Of a DNA stretch of 17,142 nucleotides, positions 8,254-13,905 are shown one piece after another. Each line of letters starts with the position of its first letter. Position 1 is the first letter of the stretch. The notes below the pieces were generated by a model, which was not told where the DNA came from, ran no database searches, and was given only the letters and a program-made list of their open reading frames with translations. Position numbers and translations under genes: made by a program. This stretch comes from Colimorpha sp045597845 (GTDB lineage: Bacteria; Bacteroidota; Bacteroidia; Bacteroidales; P3). The stretch covers positions 1-17,142 of the forward strand of contig JAZLKZ010000070.1 in the NCBI GenBank assembly GCA_045597845.1. The letters run 5' to 3'.

Positions 8254-8628
8254 CCTCCTATCATTCTCCATCTTCATCACCCTCACCTTTCGATCCGCCC
8301 CACCATAGAGGTTGGGGCAAGTGGTTTCTTGTCCAGTGAACTGAAATCCACATTTTTCCATTACACGTCCAGATGCGGGATTATCGACAAAGAAATCGCC
8401 CCACAGCGCATTGAATTGCAGTTTCATAAAACAATAATCCACAAGCCATTGCAACGATTCCGTACAGATGCCTCGATTCCAAAACGGACGGGCAATCCAA
8501 TAGCCAATCTCCACCTCGTTGTCACCTGTAGGGACATTACTAACACCTTGCGGGAGATAGCCAATGCAACCTATGGGTTCGGAAGTTCCCTTCAGTACTA
8601 TCGCCCACATCGTTTCGCCAATGAACAA
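8245..8628 (-). pseudogene. GNAT acetyltransferase lacking its N-terminal part (probable remnant)
   Basis: The reading frame gives 127 residues from a TTG at 8628, or 121 from the first ATG at 8610. It matches the C-terminal two thirds of RimJ/RimL-type GNAT acetyltransferases: WAIVLKG near the start, PIGCIGYL, EIGYWIARPFWNRGICTES (the acetyl-CoA-binding strand and loop, with the RGxxxE pattern) and NPASGRVMEKCGF. Relatives normally begin about 45-55 residues earlier with an ETERLILR-like strand and two helices. An in-frame TAA lies two codons before the TTG (8635-8637). The three minus-strand frames of 8701-8760 each contain a stop, so no displaced N-terminus is seen there. The upstream DNA belongs to another gene on the plus strand. 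I read it as a truncated copy, but a short functional GNAT from the ATG cannot be excluded. Confidence 0.6.
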
Positions 8629-9028
8629 ATCCCTTTATGCCGACCTTTCCGCTGCACTTCCCGTGCTTGCCCACAAAGACACCCTCGACATCGACATCCT
8701 AATCGCAATGCATCGCAACCTAATGCAACATTTCACTGGTTCTTACGACGAAGGCAAAGCCACCACGAACTACAGCCAGGAAATTGGAGACCCCGTGTTC
8801 CCCTACTTGCAACGCTTGGAAAAAGAAGGGCTCTTCGACACCTACTGTCACCCGCTCTACCGCAATCTCGTACCCAACGGATGGTTTGACAGCCACCAAT
8901 CAGAAGTCGAAAAATGTCTTAACTGGATGCACTATCACCCATTTACGATGACACCCGAGAATGCCTTCAACCGAGCCACCGCCAAAGGTTTCGACATGAT
9001 GAGCCTCAAAGGGAAAGACGGGGAATAA
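8621..9028 (+). CDS. Unrecognised 135-aa protein
   Basis: I do not recognise this protein. It is predicted soluble and cytoplasmic: no signal peptide or membrane segment. It is rich in His, Tyr, Phe and Trp, for example YCHPLYRNL (75-83), NGWFDSHQ (86-93) and LNWMHYHPF (100-108), with a TGSYDEGKATTNYSQEI stretch at 39-55 and a C-terminal NAFNRATAKGFDMMSLK. The regular composition, Bacteroidota-like codon choice matching the neighbours, and an intrinsic terminator 23 nt after the stop support a real gene. The ATG at 8621 is preferred because upstream in-frame codons run antisense through the GNAT frame and give an implausible extension. No promoter box is evident; any promoter must lie inside the GNAT remnant. 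It could act alone or be a detached domain. Confidence 0.7.
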   Translation: MNKSLYADLSAALPVLAHKDTLDIDILIAMHRNLMQHFTGSYDEGKATTNYSQEIGDPVFPYLQRLEKEGLFDTYCHPLYRNLVPNGWFDSHQSEVEKCLNWMHYHPFTMTPENAFNRATAKGFDMMSLKGKDGE

Positions 9029-9051
9029 GGAATCAACAGACCTTAAATTCC

Positions 9052-9084
9052 AACGGGATGATTCGGCGAATCATTCCGTTTTTT
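9052..9084 (+). terminator. Intrinsic terminator after the 135-aa gene
   Basis: AACGGGATGATT (9052-9063) pairs with AATCATTCCGTT (9069-9080), a 12-bp stem with one G-T wobble, extended by a C-G pair around a tiny loop, and it is followed by a run of six T (9079-9084). It lies 23 nt after the TAA at 9028 and should end rightward transcription before the thioredoxin cluster. Confidence 0.88.
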
Positions 9085-9206
9085 CATCCAACATATCAAG
9101 CGGATAATGTAATATTTCAAACCTTGCCGATACTAATATTAAAAGGCAAAATCATCTCCGATGAAAAAATAGTCTGAAAACCCCTTTAAATCCAAAAAAA
9201 AAATAA

Positions 9207-9214
9207 TAAATTTG
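9207..9214 (+). promoter_or_regulatory. Bacteroidota -7 promoter box for the thioredoxin/DUF6029 cluster
   Basis: TAAATTTG matches TAnnTTTG and is followed by C, as in the other boxes here. It predicts a start near 9220 and a leader of about 75 nt. A poly-A run of ten bases lies just upstream (9194-9203). No clear -33 TTTG is present. It follows the terminator at 9052-9084, so the cluster has its own transcription start. Confidence 0.6.
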
Positions 9215-9225
9215 CAAGAATTAGC

Positions 9226-9244
9226 GCTTAATCAAATATTAAGC
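9226..9244 (+). promoter_or_regulatory. Perfect 7-bp inverted repeat in the leader of the thioredoxin gene
   Basis: GCTTAAT (9226-9232) is perfectly inverted as ATTAAGC (9238-9244) around a 5-nt spacer. It sits just after the predicted transcription start and about 50 nt before the ATG at 9295. It could be a small 5' leader hairpin or an operator. No protein or ligand can be assigned and the AT-rich context makes chance occurrence possible. Confidence 0.35.
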
Positions 9245-9294
9245 TTTATTTCATAATAATCAATTAATTAAGAATAATTAAAAACATCAATACC

Positions 9295-9789
9295 ATGAAA
9301 AAGATTCTCCTTACTTTCGTTGCAATGACTTTTGCAGGCTGCATGTTTGCCCAAAACGCAAAACTTCCCGAGAACGTGACCATCAAGACCCTCGACGGTC
9401 AGAGCGTACAATCCTCCGTCATACAAAACGATGGCAAACCAATGATTATCAGTTTTTGGGCCACATGGTGCAAACCTTGCAACCGCGAACTCAACGCCAT
9501 TAAAGAGGTCTATGAGGAATGGCAGGAAGAGACTGGCGTAAAACTGATTGCAGTCTCCATCGATGATGCCCGTTCCGCCTCTCGCGTAAAGCCCCACGTT
9601 GACGGAAACAGCTGGGAATATGAAGTCTATATCGACCAAAACCAAGACTTTAAGCGCGCAATGAATGTGGTGAACGTACCCCATACCTTTATCGTTGACG
9701 GCGAAGGCAACATTGTTTGGCAGCACACCTCCTACGTGGATGGCAGCGAAGAGGAAATGATTGAGGTAGTAAAAGGACTGCTGAAATAA
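9295..9789 (+). CDS. Exported TlpA-like thioredoxin-fold protein
   Basis: This 164-aa protein has an N-terminal signal (about 1-19) and a thioredoxin-like domain with the redox motif WATWCKPC (55-62, Cys59 and Cys62), IAVSIDD (85-91) and the cis-Pro loop VNVPHTFIVDG (Pro129). Such TlpA/ResA-type proteins reduce or exchange disulfides outside the cytoplasm. FAGC at 13-16 resembles a lipobox without the usual leucine, so the protein may be lipid-anchored at Cys16; cleavage before Gln20 (CMFA-QN) is the alternative. It is the first gene of a tightly spaced unit: the DUF6029 barrel begins 16 nt later. Partners are not known, but the neighbouring Omp28-like lipoprotein carries a Cys-rich motif that could be a substrate. 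Confidence 0.9.
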   Translation: MKKILLTFVAMTFAGCMFAQNAKLPENVTIKTLDGQSVQSSVIQNDGKPMIISFWATWCKPCNRELNAIKEVYEEWQEETGVKLIAVSIDDARSASRVKPHVDGNSWEYEVYIDQNQDFKRAMNVVNVPHTFIVDGEGNIVWQHTSYVDGSEEEMIEVVKGLLK

Positions 9790-9805
9790 TTGACAACAGA
9801 GCATT

Positions 9806-11458
9806 ATGAAAAGATTATTTTTTGGAGTGCTATGGCTTGCCTCGTCAAGTGTCTTTGCGCAAGGCATCATGGGAGGCCATGTAACTGGAAACATTCAATT
9901 CGACGGACAAATATCCCGTGCCGACTCCACCATTGGAGCAAGCGAGGTACCAGAAAATCTACTGATGAACGCACGTGCAGATGTGCTTTACACCAACGGC
10001 AATTTCAGTGCTGGACTGCGTTTTGAGGCCTACCAAAACCCATTGCTGGGATTCGACCCTAAATATACGGGACAAGGCATCGCCAACTACTTCGTGAGCT
10101 ACCAAGGCGAGAAATTGGGCGTAACCCTCGGCCATTTCTACGAGCAGTTTGGCAGCGGAATGATCTTGCGCACATATGAAGACCGCTATCTCGGCATCGA
10201 CAACGCCCTGTTCGGATTCAGCGTGAACTACCGACCCATCAATGGCGTCACTTTGAAAGGTTTGGTGGGCAAACAGCGTATGTTCTGGACCATGGGCAAC
10301 GGCATCGTGCGTGGCATTGACGCAGAAGTGAACCTCAACAGCATCATCAAAGCCATGGAGAGCAGCAAGTTGCGCGTATCTTTAGGTGCTGGTTTCGTGA
10401 GCAAATACGAAGAAGACGCAACCATCGCATTCCCCGACGACCCCAACTACAAGCTGGCTCTGCCCCTCAATGTAGGAGCCGGTTCAGCCCGTTTGGACTT
10501 GAACTATGGCGGCTTCGGATTCCAAGCCGAATATGCCCGCAAGGGACAGGACCCCAACATCATGAACGACTACATCTACCGCAAAGGCGAGGCATTGATG
10601 CTCAACGCCAGCTACTCACAGAAAGGTTTCAGCGCCAACGTGCAAGCCAAGCGTGTGGATAACATGGCATTTAAGTCGGAGCGTGGCGTGGGACGCGAGA
10701 TGCTCTACATCAACTACATTCCCGCCATCACGAAGCAACACACCTACGCTTTCTTGAGCATGTACCCCTACGCCACCCAGACCACGGGTGAGATGGGCTT
10801 GATGGGCGACGTGATGTACACCATTCCCAAAGGCTCTGCCCTGGGCGGAAAATACGGTACAGACCTCCATTTCAACACGGCCATCATCACCGGTTTGAAG
10901 ACCGAGACCGTTGGCGGCTCTGGTTCAGAAGGTTACACTTCCGATTTCTTCGGTATCGGTGGTCTCTACTATGGAGACGCCAGTTTGGAAATCGCCCACA
11001 AATTCAGTTCGGCCGTCAAGGCCACATGCACCTACGGCTATGTGGTGTTCAACCCCGTAGTGGAAGGTCACGAAGGTTCCTTGCACCACAACAACGTACT
11101 GGTTGGAGACGTGACTTGGAAAGTAAACAAAAAGAACGTGCTGCGCTTCGAAGCCGAGTGGATGGGGAGCGACAGCAAATACACCAAAGAAGTTGACGAC
11201 AAGCGCGCCGGCGACTGGATCATGGGATTGGTGGAATACAATTTCGCCAAGAACTGGTTTGTCTCCCTCAGCGACCAATATGCCTACAAAGACGGCATTG
11301 GCAACTACTACAACCTCAGCGTAGGCTACACCCATAATGCCACACGTCTGCAAGTGGGCTACGGCAAACAACGTGAAGGTTTGCTCTGCATCGGTGGAGT
11401 ATGCCGCACCGTTCCCGCAAGCAACGGATTGACCGTTTCTTTAACAACAAGCTTCTAA
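9806..11458 (+). CDS. DUF6029-like outer-membrane beta-barrel protein
   Basis: The 550-aa protein has a signal peptide (1-19, SVFA before Q19-G20), then a long run of alternating amphipathic strands and ends in SLTTSF with a terminal Phe, the usual outer-membrane insertion signal. Segments resembling DUF6029 proteins are the N-terminal GGHVTGNIQFDG (23-34), SAGLRFEAYQNPLLG (68-82) and LGHFYEQFGSGMILRTYEDRYLGID (about 108-132). I know of no defined function. The ATG at 9806 is 16 nt after the thioredoxin gene, and the Omp28-like gene follows after 63 nt, so the three are probably one operon. No Cys pairs or enzymatic motifs are visible. Assignment to DUF6029 is from recognised sequence patterns. 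Confidence 0.83.
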   Translation: MKRLFFGVLWLASSSVFAQGIMGGHVTGNIQFDGQISRADSTIGASEVPENLLMNARADVLYTNGNFSAGLRFEAYQNPLLGFDPKYTGQGIANYFVSYQGEKLGVTLGHFYEQFGSGMILRTYEDRYLGIDNALFGFSVNYRPINGVTLKGLVGKQRMFWTMGNGIVRGIDAEVNLNSIIKAMESSKLRVSLGAGFVSKYEEDATIAFPDDPNYKLALPLNVGAGSARLDLNYGGFGFQAEYARKGQDPNIMNDYIYRKGEALMLNASYSQKGFSANVQAKRVDNMAFKSERGVGREMLYINYIPAITKQHTYAFLSMYPYATQTTGEMGLMGDVMYTIPKGSALGGKYGTDLHFNTAIITGLKTETVGGSGSEGYTSDFFGIGGLYYGDASLEIAHKFSSAVKATCTYGYVVFNPVVEGHEGSLHHNNVLVGDVTWKVNKKNVLRFEAEWMGSDSKYTKEVDDKRAGDWIMGLVEYNFAKNWFVSLSDQYAYKDGIGNYYNLSVGYTHNATRLQVGYGKQREGLLCIGGVCRTVPASNGLTVSLTTSF

Positions 11459-11485
11459 AATTCAACAGTGATTAGGAATAGAGTC

Positions 11486-11501
11486 CTTCAAATCTTCAAA
11501 C
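11486..11501 (+). repeat. Two-unit 8-nt tandem repeat in the DUF6029/Omp28 gap
   Basis: CTTCAAAT at 11486 is followed directly by CTTCAAAC at 11494. Read on the other strand the unit is GATTTGAA-like, close to the 8-nt units at 12401-12424 and 12492-12507. It suggests the same repeat family in opposite orientation, although two units alone could arise by chance. Confidence 0.5.
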
Positions 11502-11521
11502 CACCAATTGTATCAACATCA

Positions 11522-12379
11522 ATGAAAACATCAAGATTCCTATTATATATCGCTGTCGCCGCTTTGGCGATGTCGTCGTGCGACAAGATTGACGCCGACG
11601 AGAACGGCAATTTCATCACCTTCTCAGGCGTTTCGGGTCAATGGGAGAACGGCTCGGCTGTAACCGACCACACTCATCGTGTGATGCTGGAAAAATACAC
11701 CGGCTGCCACTGTCCCAACTGTCCTCGCGCCGATGTCACCATCAACAACGAGATAGCGACTTTCGGCGACAAACTCGTTGTCTTGGCCATTCACGATGGT
11801 ATCGACCGCTTCTCGGAACCTTTCGATGGCTACACCGACCTCCGTTCCGAAGTTGGAAAGACCTGGAGCCAATATTTCAAGATTCAGCCACAAGGCTATC
11901 CTTGCGCATTGCTGAGCCGCCAAATGGAAAACGGTGCCACGCAATATGAATTTCCCTCCGACGACTTGAGTTCCAAAATCCAGAACATCATCAACCAAGA
12001 GCCTTTGGTAGCCCTCGCTGTTGACTGCAATCGTTCCGGCAGCACCGCCACCATCACCGCATCGGTAGAATACCTCGACAACGTACCAGAAGATTTGACA
12101 CTTACATTGGTCGTCATTGAAGACGGTCTGCATTCCGCTCAGCAAAACGGACCGAACGTTGACTACGAATACACCCACAACCACGTGTTGCGCAGTGCAA
12201 TCACAGACCCTTGGGGCGTTCATGTAGATGCTGATGGCGTTAAAGGTACTTGCAGCCAAGCCAAGTTTGTGTTCAACGACATCAAGCCCGAATGGGTTGC
12301 CGACAACTGCCACGTCGTAGCGTTCATTTCCAAGAAAGACACTCGCGAAATCCTCAACGTTGCCGAGTGCAAGTTGTAA
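11522..12379 (+). CDS. Omp28-like lipoprotein with Cys-rich motif
   Basis: This 285-aa protein starts with a lipoprotein signal: a hydrophobic stretch ending AMSSC, with the lipid-bearing Cys20 followed by acidic residues (D21, D24, D26), a pattern linked to surface export in Bacteroidota. The LEKYTGCHCPNCPRA segment (56-70) identifies the Omp28-like family, in which an EEFTG..C..CP motif marks a thioredoxin-like fold; here three Cys (62, 64, 67) are seen. The ATG at 11522 is chosen over an in-frame GTG at 11468 because it begins the signal peptide. It follows the thioredoxin and DUF6029 genes. Function is not established; a role in envelope assembly or thiol chemistry is inference. No terminator is obvious after the stop. 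Confidence 0.88.
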   Translation: MKTSRFLLYIAVAALAMSSCDKIDADENGNFITFSGVSGQWENGSAVTDHTHRVMLEKYTGCHCPNCPRADVTINNEIATFGDKLVVLAIHDGIDRFSEPFDGYTDLRSEVGKTWSQYFKIQPQGYPCALLSRQMENGATQYEFPSDDLSSKIQNIINQEPLVALAVDCNRSGSTATITASVEYLDNVPEDLTLTLVVIEDGLHSAQQNGPNVDYEYTHNHVLRSAITDPWGVHVDADGVKGTCSQAKFVFNDIKPEWVADNCHVVAFISKKDTREILNVAECKL

Positions 12380-12400
12380 CTGTCGATTTGTAGAACTGTT

Positions 12401-12550
12401 GATTTCGAGATTAGAAGATTTGGAGTCAGTTAAGAGTTATGAGTTAAAAGTCAAGAAGGATTTGGTCTTTGGTCACAGATCACAGGTCACAGATTTGGAG
12501 ATTAGAAAATTTTTGTTTCCTATTCACTAATCACTATTCACAGTTCATCG
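12401..12550. repeat. Composite array of degenerate 7- and 8-nt tandem repeats
   Basis: Nearly the whole gap between the Omp28-like gene and the MATE gene is short-period repeat. The blocks are: GATTnGAA-like octamers at 12401, 12409 and 12417; AGTTAnG-like heptamers at 12428, 12435, 12442 and 12449; heptamers at 12461, 12468, 12475, 12482 and 12489 (TTTGGTC twice, then ACAGRTC-like); octamers at 12492 and 12500; and TTCACTA-like heptamers at 12523, 12530, 12537 and 12544. The blocks use different unit sequences but nearly the same period. They resemble, in principle, the short tandemly repeated repetitive sequences of cyanobacteria. The coding frame of the MATE gene does not plausibly extend through them. 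No promoter box is recognisable inside. Confidence 0.85.
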
Positions 12551-12561
12551 TTCTCTTGGTA

Positions 12562-13905
12562 ATGAACAAGAAGATTTTAGGGCTGGCAATTCCCAACATC
12601 ATAACAAACATCACCGTGCCACTTTTGGGCATGGTGGATATGGCTATCGTTGGACATCTCAGCGCCGCCCACATTGGCGCCATTACCATTGGCACCGCCA
12701 TCTTCAACCTCATCTATTGGAACTTCGGATTCTTGAGAATGGGCACAAGCGGTTTCACCGCCCAGGCCTATGGTGCTCGCGACCTCAAGGAAGCCGTCAG
12801 AATCTTCACCCGTGCGATAACCATTGCCGTGGCTATCGCTTTTTTGTTGCTACTGCTGCAATGGCCTATCAGCAGACTGGCTTTGGCAATCTTTGAAGGC
12901 AGCAACGAAGTGCTGCAGATGGCACTCACCTATTTCTTTGTCCGTATCTGGGCGGCACCCGCCACGTTGGGGCTCTACGCCGTCAAGGGTTGGTTCATCG
13001 GAATGCAAAATTCCAAACTGCCCATGTGGATTGCCATCTTTCTGAACATCGTCAACATTGTATGCAGTCTGCTGTTTGTAATAGTGTTCCATTGGGACAT
13101 AGCAGGAGTAGCCTTGGGCACTGTAATTGCACAATACAGCGGACTGATTGTTGGGCTATATTTTATAGCGCACCGTTATGGCAAACTGTTCGTCCATTAC
13201 GCCCCCACTCTTCGCTTCAAGACCATTCTGCACGACTCGTTGCGGTGGCAAGAGATGAAAGGATTCTTTAAGATAAATGGAGACATCTTCCTCCGCACGG
13301 TATGCTTGGCGACAGTATTCACTTTCATTACAGCCGCCAGCGGGCGCATCAATGACGAAATACTTGCCGTTGACGCCCTACTGCTCCAGTTTTTCACCCT
13401 TTTCAGCTACATCATGGATGGTTTCGCCTACGCGGGAGAGTCATTGGTGGGTCGCTTTATCGGAGCCAAAGACCCACGAAATTTGAAGTCCGCAGTACGG
13501 CATCTCCTTGTCTGGGGGTTGGGACTTACACTGCTGTTTACAGCACTTTACGCCCTTGTAGGAGAGCAAATACTAAGAATCTTCAGCGACGACGCCAACG
13601 TTATCCAAGCCACAAAACCCTATTTATTTTGGATTCTCATCATTCCCGTTTGCGGTTTTTCCGCCTTTTTGTTTGACGGCATTTTCGTAGGTGCCACTGC
13701 TGGAAAGACAATGCGCAACACCATGTTTTTTGCCACATTGGCATTTTTCATCACCTTTTATGGACTCTTGCACATACACCCCGAAAGCGACAATCCTTTC
13801 ATAAAAAACAATATACTTTGGACCGCATTTATGGTATATCTTACAGGACGCGGGATTTTCCAAGCTTTATATCTTAATAAATCAGTCTATGCAAAAGCAA
13901 ACTAA
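12562..13905 (+). CDS. MATE-family (DinF-like) multidrug/cation transporter
   Basis: The 447-aa protein has about twelve hydrophobic segments and the internal two-half organisation of MATE transporters, which export organic cations, drugs or metabolites with Na+ or H+ exchange. Recognisable stretches are LAIPNIITNITVPLLGMVDMAIVGHL near the start (around 8-33), LRMGTSGFTAQAYGARD (58-74) and the second-half DGFAYAGESLVGRFIGAKD. The DinF-like subgroup fits the short length and these motifs. The ATG at 12562 is preferred; an in-frame TTG at 12469 would place 31 extra residues inside the repeat array and has no signal or family match. Its end overlaps the next gene by 17 nt. Substrate cannot be inferred from the sequence. 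Confidence 0.9.
   Translation: MNKKILGLAIPNIITNITVPLLGMVDMAIVGHLSAAHIGAITIGTAIFNLIYWNFGFLRMGTSGFTAQAYGARDLKEAVRIFTRAITIAVAIAFLLLLLQWPISRLALAIFEGSNEVLQMALTYFFVRIWAAPATLGLYAVKGWFIGMQNSKLPMWIAIFLNIVNIVCSLLFVIVFHWDIAGVALGTVIAQYSGLIVGLYFIAHRYGKLFVHYAPTLRFKTILHDSLRWQEMKGFFKINGDIFLRTVCLATVFTFITAASGRINDEILAVDALLLQFFTLFSYIMDGFAYAGESLVGRFIGAKDPRNLKSAVRHLLVWGLGLTLLFTALYALVGEQILRIFSDDANVIQATKPYLFWILIIPVCGFSAFLFDGIFVGATAGKTMRNTMFFATLAFFITFYGLLHIHPESDNPFIKNNILWTAFMVYLTGRGIFQALYLNKSVYAKAN

Noticed and set aside
8629..8800. Missing N-terminus of the GNAT in another minus-strand frame (frameshift).
   Set aside because: Stops occur in all three minus-strand frames of 8701-8760, and no ERLILR-like pattern is seen, so a simple frameshift does not explain the truncation.
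12401..12550. A CRISPR array.
   Set aside because: The repeat units are only 7-8 nt, directly tandem and degenerate, without spacers of regular length, and no cas genes are present.
12469..12561. In-frame TTG extension of the MATE transporter into the upstream gap.
   Set aside because: The extension is translated from tandem repeat DNA and has no transporter similarity; the ATG at 12562 gives the expected N-terminus.
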